From positions 11,360,287 to 11,424,286 of the forward strand of contig WARS01000033.1 of the NCBI GenBank assembly GCA_008933995.1: a DNA stretch of 64,000 nucleotides. Reading direction: 5' to 3'. The translations under genes and the position numbers were made by a program. Within the stretch, counting starts at the first letter, position 1. Each line of letters opens with the position of its first letter. Shown here piece after piece: positions 32,263-46,300 of this stretch. This stretch comes from Datnioides undecimradiatus. Its lineage: Eukaryota > Chordata > Actinopteri > Lobotiformes > Datnioididae. The notes under the pieces are model-generated. The model had not been told where the DNA came from, did no database searches, and worked only from the letters and a program-made list of their open reading frames with translations.

Positions 32263-35200
32263 CACAAACATTACGTGTGTTTATGAGCTCAGCAGTTATT
32301 GAGCTTGTATCATTTCAGTTCATTATAGTGATGAAACTCTGAGTTTGCAGCCAGTGGTATAAAGCACTGCGCAGATGGGCTGATCAGAAGTCTGTCCCTC
32401 TTACTTGGAACAAGCTTGTTGAGGGAGCAAGCTAATAGTATCATTTTTTTAAGTGCATATCTTAACAATATATGATTTATTTTGTCTACACATATAAGAT
32501 TAATACTGCACATGACAGGCCTAGCCCTTGAGTTTGACTCTTCATTTCATAGATAAGTATTTCTTTTGTTGTCCATTAACTGTATATGATAACTCTTTAT
32601 CATTTGAGAAGCTGGAATGAGCAAAGTTTTATGATTTTTATTCAGCAAATGTTACGAATACTAAATGTTTTCCCACAGCTGACCAACTACACTAACAACT
32701 TTGTGTATCCATGTTGCTTTTCAACCAGTTCAATATCCAGTTTTTCACTGAACTTGCTCTCTAAGAAACGAGCAAAACCAGGCGGCCAGTCTTTCCTCCT
32801 CCCTAGTCTGTCTGCCTGCAGTCATTCTGTCGCCATGACAACGGCCTGCTAGAGTCGGTCCGTGGTGCAGCGGCAGCAGCAGATTTGATGTCTGACTGTG
32901 TGGCGTCATGGCAACGCCCAGATCAGACCATATTACGAGACGTGAGGTTGAACGGTTCCTTGGATGTGACAGCGCTTTGTAGTTAGATTTCAGTGCACCA
33001 AAGTGGGGCATGTGCAAGGATTATTTTCTCATGCAGATTAAAAATATCCTGCCTCACCAAGTGATCAATAATCAATATTGGCTATTGCTTTAGGTCTGTT
33101 GGATAAATGGATTCAACTGAGATAACATTTTTGCATAACAAAATCTGGATGAACGTGGTTAAGATGTTAATCCATGATCAGTCCTTCAAAGCAGCTTCAG
33201 CTCTGCCTCCAACAGCAAACTGTCATCCTCCCAAATGTTATCACCGTGACTGGTCCAAGTCGTTTTACTGCATGGGACTATAAATTACAGTGAAAGCTGC
33301 TCTGTCTGTCTTCACGAATACCTTCTAGCTGTTGTCCATTGGGAAGCATGCATGTGAACAAGCTGACACTTCCAGACTTAGCCAGGATGTGTGCCAGTAA
33401 ATGTTAATGTATCACCTGTATTTTTCTTTGCCAGCTGGAGTGCAGATTTGACAATGATACTGACAACGATGATGATCACAAGCACATCACTTTGTGCACG
33501 GGTAATGTTGTGTTAGTAGCTGTATTAAGTCAGATTTAAAAGGGCACACTGACCACAGAGCAGGCAGGCAATAGAGAAAAGCAGTCACACCCTTGTAGCC
33601 TCAGTCCAAGAAGCACTTGTGTCATTCATGAATCCTTTCTGAGGACTACGCAAACACTGCATCTGGTGTCGACTTTGATGAATTTAACTGGAAGGTTTTT
33701 TCTTACTGTGTTTGTTTAAGAAGCTGCTGTAATTCACTGTGTTGGTTGGTGCACGTTTGCCATTGTGATGTAGTGTTATGAGGCTATATTATTTGATAGA
33801 CAAGGATATCAAACAAATGTTGCTTTTCTTTGCTGCACAAGATCACAGGCCGAGCTGGGCGGGCCCACGTAGTGGCCAATGGCTAAACTCTCCTGTTAGT
33901 GGTGTGTTTACACGGGACAAGACTGACAAATATGCCTCGTCTGTTTTTAGCCAAGAATGAATGAATGAATGACATATTGTTCAACTCCTTTGGGTGGAAA
34001 AAGAAGGACATAATCTAACTACAGAGAAAAAGAAACAATGTCCAGCTCCAAAAATAGAACAGGAATGATCTGGCACAGTAGATCGTCCTCCAATTAAACT
34101 GCTCTCAACAATGTTTTGAAGCCAAACTGGGTCTTTGTTGGAATGGAATTGCACTTAATCTTCCTTTCTTCTTGGCCCTCCCCTCTTCACTTTTTCTACA
34201 GAGCGACAGGCTTCTGATCAAAGGCGGGAGGATTGTGAACGATGACCAGTCCTTCCATGCCGATATCTACATGGAGGATGGCCTCATTAAGTAAGTCCTC
34301 ATCTGTCCTCCTTTCTGCTCTGCTTTATTCACCCCCACTTGCTTTCATCTCTCCAACACTACTCAGGCTCACCATCCATTTGCTGTCTGTTCCCTTTCCC
34401 TCGTACTAAACTGCCTCTTTCTTAGAGAAAAAATTAGACAGGTTGGCCATTAATGCTTCTGTTAAAGGGAAATTTCCCCTTTTAACATTAACTCCCAATC
34501 TACAGCTTTCCACAAAGGTTGACAAATCGTTTTAATCTCAAGGTTTCTTTCAAGATTGATTCATTATAGATGTGTTTAATTATGATTAGCACTCGTAGAG
34601 GAAGTGGAGGTGATGGGTTAAGTAAAACTTGAGACACTAGAAGGTAAAACTGATTGCATCACTCTAGGTGACAAACTTTAAAACAAGTGCACACATTGCT
34701 ATTATTGTCTAAATGAACCAAACTAAATATAGCAGTCTAATTAACTTTCCCTCTGCAATGATGTTATGTGGAAACTTCAGAGAATAAATGCTTCATCATT
34801 CTCACTGTTTCCTGAACTGGACATAAAACCTTGTTTTATGGGCTTCACCGTAGTGGTTGTTGGGTCAGACACAAGGTAGGGTCATAATAGCCAGTCTAGT
34901 CATTAGCTTTATGTGGTAGCATGAGGGTGTCCCCGCCCCCCCAGACAAGGTAGTTCAGATTTGTCTAACTGTGTCTTGCTGAATCAGTCCATCCTCTCGT
35001 CACCCTCTTTCCCCCCTGTTATGTTCCCACTTGATTTCCCAGTTATAGGCCCTTTGTCCCCTGTCTGCTCAGAGAGAGGCACCCACAGGGAGCCTGGTGT
35101 TGCATAATAAACACCCAGATGCCTGCTGGACCAATGGGGCTGCTGGCAAACTCACAGAGACGCTGGCTTCTGCCTGTCTGGCTGGTCTCCTCCTATAAAG

Positions 35201-38200
35201 TCTGAGCAACGGGGGCAACTGTTGATGTGTTGACATGGTGACAATGTGGTGCTTCAAGCATGGCTGACTTTGTTTTATAGTTGGTTTAAAGGAAAAAATA
35301 TGTTTTTATTGCCTTAAATGTTTTCGGTACAAACTGTATTTTTAAGGAAATACCAGCACTGTGTGTCATGTGTTTTAGAATGTGTTAATGTACCACTCTT
35401 TACTTTTTTAGCATCAGCCACCTCCTGCACATGGGTGTTTACAAACTGAGTGCCAGAGTCACTTGTTGCTACCTTGATTAACAGCTTAATTCAGATTCAG
35501 TCCATCACCACTGCATAGCCAGTGTATATTGACAATCATGACAACATCATGTGCCCTTGACAGGCAGATTGGCGACAACCTGATCGTGCCCGGTGGTGTG
35601 AAGACCATCGAGGCCAACGGGAAGATGGTGATCCCAGGTGGCATTGACATCCACACCCACTTCCAGATGCCGTACCGTGGAACCACAACTGTGGACGACT
35701 TCTCCCAGGGTTCGAAGGCTGCTCTCGCTGGGGGCACGACCATGATCGGTAAGTGCTGTAGGAAAGGTCGTCCACACAGTGAGACCAAAGTTTGGAAGAG
35801 GGGAGGAAGGAGCAGGGGGAGAAGGGCCAAAACCACAACAGAGGACAAGAGAAAGGGAAGCGGTTTTGGTCTGGTTTTTGGGCAGCTTTCCAACAGACGA
35901 CCATACAAAAGACTAGAGTCTAAAAGGGGTGGGATCAGGAAGGGGGGCATAGAGTGAAACACTGCTCCCACAGAAATACAACACCAGTGTCTGTGTGCAT
36001 GCTCTCCTGTGTACAGTGTAGGTTTTGTATGTAGTTGAGAGACACTATCACAGCCAACAGCTGGTAGGCACCACAGTCCGAATAATACCATTAACTTCTT
36101 TTGAGCTGGCTGCTACTCTGCTGCTTGTCTGCCAGTGCGGCTCTGCATTTAAACAGATACATTCACTAACAGGCGTGCTACTGTAGTAAGCTCTATTCAT
36201 GGGCTCCATTCATTGAGGGATTATATTCTAGTGAGTGATGCATGAGAGAGAAAGTGAAAACATGTACTGTAGTTTGTAGTTTCTATCTGTGTGTGTGCTC
36301 TATACAGATTTATGCCCGTTTCTGCTCACAGATGATGTTGTGTTTGTGTGATGGTGAACAAACAAGTAATTCAGATGCTTGACATAGTAAACAACAGAGT
36401 GCTTTTTATGATAGGGATTTCCAGCTCTATCCTATTAACATGCAAATACCAAATAAGGAGATTAGGTCATCCTTAATGAGATAAAGAGGCCAGTCAGGTG
36501 GTGAGCCAGCAGGCTGCCTTATTGTATTGCAGCTGAGTAAGATGGAGCGGGATATTTTGTGCGTGGTGATACCATTGTTTCCTATGAGGATTTACTGTCT
36601 ATGAATAATTAAGTGAAAAGAGAGAAAAAATGCAGACAAGTGAATTTTCACCTTATGGGCACGCACAAAGGCTAACTTTGTCTATTTATTTTGTTATATT
36701 TGTAATTTCATGTGAGAATTATGAGCATTATTTGCTTACTGATTAATATGATTTCATGCTATTAGATTTGCTTTCAGGTCTAATATATGTATATGTATAT
36801 GTAGTGTATCTGCAAAATCAAGGGCACATTTGAATTCTCCTTAAATTATATTTTTCTTTAAATTCTCTTTAGTTCAGCATAAATCATAACACAACTAGTT
36901 TTGGTTTATTCATTTTAAGAATGCTGTTTTTCTGTGTTTGTATGCATATTATACATTTTGACATATCGTCAGCCTAATAGCATATCTGCCTAACTCATTT
37001 TTTCAGGTTTTTGGAAAAGAAGAAAAAACACCTTTTTTCAGTAAAGTTGTAAGAACTTTTAGGCTAATATCTCAATTTGGCCAAAAAATGAGTTAGGCAG
37101 ATATGCTATTAGGCTGATGATATGTCTCAGCAGATCTTTTTTTTGTGGGGATATTTCAACTGAAACCACTGATAATCTCACTGGTAATATTATGTTTATA
37201 CACCTAAATGAGTGTATGAGATTAAGACTACAAAGCTAGAACACAACATTCATATATTGCACATCATCAAAGTTACCAAAAGCACCTCATGGGACCATTG
37301 AATATTTTTTCTAGTTTAAAAAAAAAGTTGTGTTTACCTTGTAAAAAAACAAAATATCCACAGTCAAAGCTGCCCTGAAATTTGTCAAGGATACGGGCAC
37401 CCAGACAAAGATGCTCAAAATGTAATGTGACATCTGACAAGGTTGGTCCCCACTGGCTGAACGCTGCAGGAACTCAGACAGACAGCTGATTATGCAAGAT
37501 AAACAATACAGGGCGAAAGTAGAAACACCAGCAGACAAATCCTGACATTGCCCTGTCATCATCTCCTGAACTGCCCACACCACCCCACCCTACCCCTCTC
37601 GGTCACATCTTTGTGACCTTTTCTCCCTGAAAACTTTGTTTCTCCTCCTCTCATCCTCTCCTCATCCCTTTATCTCTCTTTCTCCTCTTCCATCCACCCC
37701 CCCTTCAGTGGACCATGTGATCCCAGAGCCTGGTAGCAGCCTGATGGAGGCATATGACCAGTGGAGGCAGTGGGCTGATGAGAAGGCCTGCTGCGACTAC
37801 TCCCTCCATGTGGATATCACCCACTGGAATGACAGCATAAAGCAGGAGGTGGATAACCTCATCAAGGAGAAAGGTAGGCTGTGACAGTGAAACATGACGT
37901 CAATAAAATGAAGTGACTGTGTGTACTTCTTTTTTATGCATGATTTATGGGCATTTATTGCTCTTTTTGACAAGCAACAGATGGAGAAGCAGTCAGGAAA
38001 AAGGACAGGGACTTCTTTTATTCCACCTTTATCTTGTGAAGACCCGCACCTATTCTCCTCTGAGTGGCTCTGACTTTGACATTAACAGTAGCCAATCAGA
38101 AGCAGAGTAAGACAGGTCTTCGTGGAAGCCTTTCCTTTTTATTATTCTTTTAAAGTTGGTGCTCAGGTTTGAGAAGTTAGAGATAAGTGTCTCACATTAG

Positions 38201-40262
38201 CAGGTGATGATAACCAAAAGCATTGAAAAACCTGTACAAATTTGTATTTGTACCATTGCCTTAAAAAATGTAACATTATAATATGTTGGAGCAAGAGATG
38301 AGCGCAAACTGTGCAACTGATAAAGACATAACTAATAATAATTATACTCAGCTCAAGGTCAAAGATAAAGGTCTACCTCGACCTTTGACCTTTTCCTTTA
38401 ACCTTTTTCGGTATCTTTAAGTTACATTATTTACACTTTTTCTTGTTGTATTCCCTTGTTATAGGTGTGAACTCTTTCCAAGTCTACATGGCTTACAAGG
38501 ACTACTACCAGATGAGCAACAGTGAGGTACAACCTCGCATGCTGTATATACACTCAAAAAGATGCTCACAGAAATGTTTTCTTTCTTTGTATACCAGCAG
38601 TGGAGACATAAGTCACAAGATTCACATTTCTTTCTTTATAGAAAAAAATAAACTAACATGAGGTTTCTGCAGTCTGACTAAATCAAAGTGCAAAATTCCC
38701 TTTTTGTGCTATCTTTCCCCAGGAGTCCAGAAATGAAACTGTGAGCAGAGACTGAAAAAGTGATTTTTTTAACTTAAAAGACTGTAACTCCGGAAGATAT
38801 TCACTTGGATATCGCTCAGTTTGACTATTGAAGCTTCAGACGCAGCTTTGCGTGGAACAAGACTGTGCAAAATGTGCCCCATCATTTACCTTCGAATCAC
38901 ATGAGGAAGGGGTCTGCTTTTCAGTATGAACATAAGGAATGAGCACCTGCGACAGCAGCCATACACTCCTTCCATGTGTACATGGATATTAGTATTTTTA
39001 AGACAGACTTGCGACATGTGACGCTATCCTTTAACATGTGTATTGTGAGCATGCACATACAGTGCACTACATGTGTCTGTGCACAGTTCAGCATGTGTGG
39101 CTGTACTAGAAATCCCAAACATGTCATGTTGCTTTCACTTTAATTATTGGGATCTCATTTAATAAGTCAAGAGCAATTGCATCCATCACTGCTGACTTGT
39201 GAAACTGAATAGACCAGAAGCATGAGAACATCTATGGTTTGGCTCTAAGGCATGGTGTCTTAGTTGGCGCTCACTGTGAAACACAAGACTTACAACTTAC
39301 AGCAAAGTTTTAGAAACACATTAATCTTTTTTTTTCTCTTGCCTGAAATACTCTGTCCTTATGTAACTTAAAGCCTGTGATCTATAGTGTAATTCTAGCT
39401 GGTAAGCATAGAAAAACAAAAGTCTAGATGGTGTGAGGCAGGAATCTTCATGTTTCTCATGCTGCCGTGGCTAATTCGGTCGGTCAGAGGAGCACATGAG
39501 GCAACTGAAATAGTCCAGCTTGAAAAACTGATGTCATGCAGCTCGCCGAGGAACAGTGGCGCAGCAACATAACAACAACTGCAGCTCATCCCACACGCGT
39601 TTAACCATTTCTGGAGACCACACACAATAATTGCAGTGTGCCGTGGTAGGCATCATGTAAATTGCGGGCTTCTTTTAAATTGTGGCTTGAGGGTGACCCC
39701 TAGGATGAAAAGGAGCGTCTGACTCTTGTGTAAACAGCCAGGCAGGATGTTAAATATAAAATCAGGGCCACTGTAATTTCACCGTTTTTCTGCGTCCTCC
39801 CTCCTCCAGCTCTATGAGGTCTTTACCTTCTTGGCAGAGAGGGGAGGCATCGTTCAGGTCCATGCTGAGAATGGCGAAATCATTGCTGAGGTAAGAATGA
39901 AGAGAACTGCTTTAAACTGACAGACACAACTCTAAATAATATATTCTTTACTGCTCTCTCTCTCTTTAATTATTTGTAACTCTGTAATATGTTTGAGTCA
40001 AAAGCTGACTTATTTCAGCTGTGTTTGCATCAGCTAACCTCTCTAGTCAAGTCTTATCACAGTGCATCTCCACCACCTGTAGACTAAACACACTGTCTCT
40101 GATGAGAGGGGGGATTGTGTTTTCTGCAAGACAGTAATGTGTGGGTGTACTATACGCAGGGCTGTGCTGCACAGTGGACAAATGAAAGTGAATGAACTGT
40201 AAAAGTTGGTGGATTGAGATGGTTGGTATTAGTCAGACCTCCAGACCGTGCCTGGGTTCTGT

Positions 40263-40311
<49 letters not shown>

Positions 40312-43300
40312 GGATGTGATTTATTGCAAATCCCAGCTCTCCTATTCAGTCTTAAACTTCAGTTTTGAGTCTGATTTCCATCAACGTTAAGACCAAAAAC
40401 ATCCAAACCCCCAAATTATGTCATGACCCGACTTTACTTTAGATCTCATGAGATAGAGAGGCCTTGTTTAGGCCTGTGTGTGATGAATGTTGTTAGCGCT
40501 GTAACTAAGTGAAAACCACCACCACGGATAAGTACTGAAACCACTGCCAGAATGTCTGAAGCTGCAGTTCCTCCTGTGGCCACTAGATGTTCTCTTGAGG
40601 GAAACTTACTTCAGCATCCATTTCCACACAACATTTACGTCTCATTAGTTAATTTGTGCGTCTTGGAAAACAGTTTTCCATCAAGGAAATACTGAAAGAA
40701 AATCGAATTTTGTCAACCTCAGTCAACATTTTTCTGACTACCTCCTCTGTAGAGATTTTGTAAAAACTGAGCGTTTAGAGAACTTTCCAATAAAACTCTT
40801 GATTCTGAGTCAGACCGAAAGGTAAACAGAAATTAACCCGGTGAATTAGCTGTGGTAGCAACTGCATAGGTGTTTGCTTCAGGGTAAAACTTGGCCAGTG
40901 AACGTCAACCCAACTAAATGCCTATTAATCTTGAGTAAAAACAAACATTTATTACTTCTTATGTCACATAGTGCGTGATTTGACTGTTTAGTCCTGCAGC
41001 CTCTTTTGGTTGATTTTGCAGAGGTGAAACAGCCTCCAGCACAGCAATGTTGATCAAATGGGCTTGTTGTAGTAACACAGCTGGGACCACTCTCATCTGC
41101 GGACACATTTAGATTTTCCAAGTCCGTCATCAACAGGTCCCACTCCTCACAGCAAAGTTTTCCTCATGTGCTTTGGAGAGCATTGACCGCAATAACACCA
41201 CCAGATTCTTGAGTTACTAGCTAATTCTGCAGGATGGTCTTCTTGCTGCCTCTCTGCCTCCATTCCTCATCTTCCTTTTGATGTACCTTCCCATCTTTGT
41301 GCTCTGATTGGAATAAACATTGTTTGCAGTTAGTATGCGATGACTCACCTTTGTACTCACAGCAGCCCATTGGACAACCAGCCATTACACTTAGTACAGT
41401 ATGGGATGTTTGTCTCCTCATTCTAGCAGTGAGAGTATTAAACAAACACTGTTGACATGTCAAGGTACCACACGCCTGCAGTTGCTGTGGCTTAGGTGGT
41501 GGTTACACAGGAAACTCATTTGGCAAGACCTGGAATGTAAAAGTCGTCCATTTATTTGTAAAAAATTCTGAACTATAGATTTAAATTTTATTTTGTTAGC
41601 TAATACTTGTATAGTTATCAGCAGCAAGCCACAGCTTCACACGTATAGTCAAACCAGTGTTTGCAGATGAGCAGGCAGCATGTTTGGGTAACCAGCAAGT
41701 TGCTTCAGAAGTGAATCTCTGCTAAGTTAGCAAGTATTTAGAATGACTGTAAAAGCTGAGATTTATTGGAGAGTCTACCTCTTCTCTACCACTTCAACAA
41801 CAAAGTTAGCATGACCCAAAGGCAGAACAGTGATATTATAAAAACAAAACCCAGGTTGAAATATACCATAGTCAAAGATGCTATGGCCAAATGTCTCCAT
41901 GCTGAGATGATACCTGCATTTGCTACGACACAAAAATGCAGCCATAACTTTTGGAGGTTGTTCCACAAAGACTCTCAACAGCCCTCTGTGTGTGGCCTGA
42001 CCCAGATGACAAAACTGTTGCTGATATCCTTCACACAGACACGAAGAAGCAGAAACACAATATCATTTTGGAGCGTGACCAAAACCTTACATCAGCCTGA
42101 GCACTCAAACCACCACACGAAAAACTCTCCTGCACAAGCTAACGGCCTATTTTTGCGTGTTTGTTCAACAGGAGCAGGCTCGCATGCTGCAGATGGGTAT
42201 CACTGGACCAGAGGGACATGTACTGAGCAGGCCAGAAGAGGTAGTGTATTTGTTTTAATACAAAGCTTTAGTTTTTTTATTGAGATATTGTGTTTCATTG
42301 TGTTTTCTTCTGACCTTCCCTCAGTGAACATTAGCTCTGTGTTTGTATGCGTAATATAAATGTGCTGCCAGTTTGAGAAGAACTCTCTTGAAAATTGCAT
42401 TTTTATCTCCAAACACCATCCTGATTAAATAAGGTTTGAACTAAAAAAAAAAAATACAAACCTCAGTGCAAACATGACCACATACACACACTCACTGTCC
42501 ATGATGACGTTCTCAGACTGGTCGTCACACACACATTGTTCTTGTTACACACATGTGGTTTCAGACGCATTAGAGGCGTTGGGTGAAAATTCTCTGATTC
42601 CCTTTAATGTTGCTGCTAATGTTTCTTCAGCAAACAGCAAAATGAAAGCCATGCTCTCAACTCAGCAACTTGTCTGTGTGTAGCTTTAACTGGGATTTTC
42701 CACTCTGCGGTGCAGCGGAGTGAAGCTGTCCCACCAGTCTCATCATGTCATGCAGTTTAGTGGCGTCTTAAGAGTCAAAAGCTCAGTAATATAATTTAAT
42801 TTAGCGGAAGCCAAGTTGCATTAGTGTTTTATCAGTGTCTGGTGTCCTGTTTGGCTTTAATTTATTGGTTATTGGATCCAGTTTGAGCTTGTGGACTGTA
42901 ACACAATTATCAGCTGAAGAGTTTGCGTCACCTTGCAGACAACAAAACACTTGTAGAAGATGACATCTGGATGCACGCTTGGGTTTATACTGACTTTTTT
43001 GCATTTTGTTTTTCAAAGTTGTTTGTTGGTCTCGCTGGCTTTCATAGAAATAAAGAATAATAAATACAATAAAATGCCAGGTGCTGTCCAGCATGTGTCC
43101 AGAAATGTTTGGTTCTAATGCACGCTTTGAACTTTGTTGTAGTATTTCAATGTCTTCCAATTAGGCAATTGTGCAAACAAGGTGGAGTACGAGAGTTTAT
43201 CTTAGCATTTGTTTGCTCATTTCTTGAATTTATTTACTATTAGTACCATAACCTAGTGTAACTGAATAAACCACACCAGAATATGATGTTAAAATTATAA

Positions 43301-46300
43301 GCTTCCACTTGTCATTTTGGTTAAAGACCTTTTTTTTTTTTCTTTTTTTTTTGCTGTGGTTAAGATACTTGAAGTTTATTTGAGAGAAAATTTGGGAAAA
43401 ACATTTCCAAGTTAACCACAGTGTCCTGTCCCTTATGCAGCTGGAGGCGGAGGCTGTGTTTCGAGCCATCACCATCGCCAGCCAGACCAACTGCCCCCTC
43501 TATGTGACCCGGGTCATGAGCAAGAGTGCTGCTGACATCATCTCACAGGCCCGGAAAAAAGGTACAGATCAGCATTTAGCAGAACATTTCCCTGTCTGCT
43601 TATATGCAATGGATGTTCATTAAAAGGTGTTGTTTGAAATGATACTGCCTGCATACCCAAAGACAGGGAACTTGATGGAATGTTGTATCTGCCAGCAAGA
43701 ATTATAGGTGTTGTTTTACATGATATTGACATGCTTGCTTGTTTTATCTAACTTGCGAGTATTGACCACCTTATTCTGTGGAGACCGTGGTGCTTTAGCA
43801 CATTGTGTATTAGAGTGGAACAGTCTTCTACACATTGTTTTCAAAACTGATGTTGCTCAGTAAAATAAGACAAAACATGATGCACATTCTTATCAACTTA
43901 TACTCTTGTTTGCAACACTTACATGTGTTTCTCATTTAGCTCAACTGTTGTGAAGGCCGCCCACTTTTTTGCTATTCTGGTTATGTTAGTTCTCATTGGC
44001 TGCTATCTTTCTGTCTGACTTCTGAGACATTTGGATAGCACATACCTGTATCACTGCTTCTCTGCCTTAATAGGATGAATTAACTGTCTTTCCTGAAGGT
44101 GCTGATGTACGCTGGCTTTGGCTCTGCTCAAGATAATAAAAAAATGTTGCTATTCTCAGAGAAATCCTTCACTATGGTCCAGCTGTCACACAGACCATTC
44201 ATCCTCACAGTCCCAGGAAAGAGCCAAGGTTAACCGTGGGGCTGCCTGGTTTTGACTGATGGTGAAATATACAATTTTTGAGAATTGAACTTCAAAAACG
44301 GGAAGTAAAGAAAAAACGTGTGTTTTAATGTCTTTGCTGACCTCAAACGAACCTCTGCCTCTGTCATGCACAACCCTTAAGGAGCCTTACTGGGCTTGAC
44401 ACCTTTGTTTGGATCTACTCCCCAGTTTTTACATTTAAACCAAAAAGGACACAAAACAGCGAGGTGTGAGAGTACAGGACCGTGGAGACACGCAAAGGCA
44501 GACAAGTGCTAGTGACAGGAATCAGACCCTGGCTCGGAAGAACAAGCTCAGCTACAGCTGAGCCAAAGTGTAATTTGTACATTGCCAAGGGTGATGTTTG
44601 GTTTTCAGAGATTAGGTGTGGTTCCTCTCCTGCAAACACTCTGATGAATTACCAAAGCTTTTACTGAGATTAAACTGCTGACAAATTAATCAGGCCTAAC
44701 TGGTGCAACTCAACGCCAAGAATCACTAAAATAAATCAGCTTGATTCTCTGTACATCAAATACTTAAATAGATTTTTACTTTTATTTCTTTCTCAGGAAA
44801 TGTTGTGTTTGGGGAGCCAATCACGGCCAGCCTGGGGACTGATGGGACACATTACTGGAGCAAGAACTGGGCCAAGGCGGCTTCTTTTGTAACATCGCCT
44901 CCCCTTAGCCCTGATCCCACCACTCCAGACTATCTGAACACACTGTTGTCCAGGTACGTTATACACACCACCTCCCCCTGGTTTGGTAGTTGACTTGTGT
45001 ATCATGCTGTGCTTAGCTGCTGCATGATGTGAGTTTACTCTCCATTTAGTGAAATTAATGTAAGCAACAAGAGTTTTTGAGCTGGTTGTGATAAATTCCT
45101 GTAAACTTCGTCTGCCAAGTGTTTTTTTTTGTGTTGGAAGAACAAACTCTGGCACAATGCATGTTTAAATCACTCACAGTCCCCTGTTCTGATTTTGCAT
45201 ATCTTCTAGAGTAAAAAACTCTTTCCTTGTGATTGCAAAACTTGTGTCCACAGCTTATAAATTTCAACTTCACTCTGTATTTCCATGTTTCTTTGTCCCC
45301 CAGTGGAGATCTTACCGTGACTGGCAGCGCTCACTGTACCTTCAGTGTGTCCCAGAAGGCCATTGGCAAGGACGACTTCACTCAGATCCCAGAAGGTGTC
45401 AACGGAGTGGAGGAGAGGATGGCCCTCATCTGGGATAAAGCTGTGGTGAGGAGGGCTGCTTTTCTTACGAAAACCAAATAATGAGAGAGAATTAATCCAG
45501 ATGCTCTTGATCATCTTGTTCTCCAAGATTTTCTCCTAAGGAAAGTCATAATGTTTTGTACACCTTAGCTTTGTTTTAAACCAGTTTTCTTCAGCCTCTG
45601 ATGCTCATGATGCTCAGTTTGTTTGCTGCAGATCAGATCAGATTACTCTCATCTCTGTGGTTTCTGTTTTTATTTTTTTATCTTTTTAAGGACATTCTTG
45701 TTCCCTGTCTTCATCCTTTTATCTGCTTTTCACTATTTTTCCTGACATTTCTCTCCACAGTTATTAGTCTCTCTCTCTCCCTTCCTCCCTCTTCTCCCCA
45801 GCCTTATTTCACTGTCTTGTTGTCATTGTCTCTGCCTTTATCCTTCTTGTCTCCATCGCCACATCTGTCCTTTTCTTCACCCTCAGATACAGCACACTGC
45901 CCTCATTTTTCCCCTTCCTTCGGTCTTGTTATCACTGCATCAGTGTACTGCTAACAGACACAGGGCATGTAGGTTTATATGGTGGTGGGTTGCTTTGGAT
46001 TAAAAAATTTAACTGAATCTACTTCCTTTGAGAAATTACTTTAAATCCAAGCTGACACCAAACTTGGACTGAATTTGGCCTTTTGAGGTGCTGGCAGGCA
46101 GAGTGTTTCTTTTGTGCAGGGCCAGGGATCTAGTCTCTCTTCCCATTCCAGTCTTTTTTCTCAGCAAAGTTTATCACTACCTGAAAATAGGTCTATATAT
46201 AATGCACACGCATGGAAATGTTCTTGTCATATAACTCTATAAACTAACCGAAGATAAGATAATAGTATCTGATACAAGGTAATTTAAATTTAATTTTGTC

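Larger units (their letters stand above)
23892..34201 (+). other. dpysl3 intron 1, shared downstream part
   Basis: About 10 kb without recognised exons. It contains several microsatellites, a CpG-containing patch at 26.95-27.2 kb, an RFX-like site pair at 32.83-32.92 kb and a degraded interspersed repeat at 31.44-31.80 kb. Confidence 0.6.

Noticed and set aside
35486-36091. 201-codon minus-strand open frame
   Set aside because: Antisense to dpysl3 exon 3 and the G-rich stretch after it. The frame is kept open by the composition of the sense strand; no recognisable domain.
41766-42359. 197-codon + strand open frame
   Set aside because: It runs from intron 6 through exon 7 of dpysl3 in the wrong frame and into the next intron. 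Composition is not protein-like and no family is recognised; the true exon 7 frame is certain.
45601-45954. 117-codon open frame rich in Leu/Phe/Ser
   Set aside because: Produced by a pyrimidine-rich intron stretch (CT repeats); low-complexity translation.
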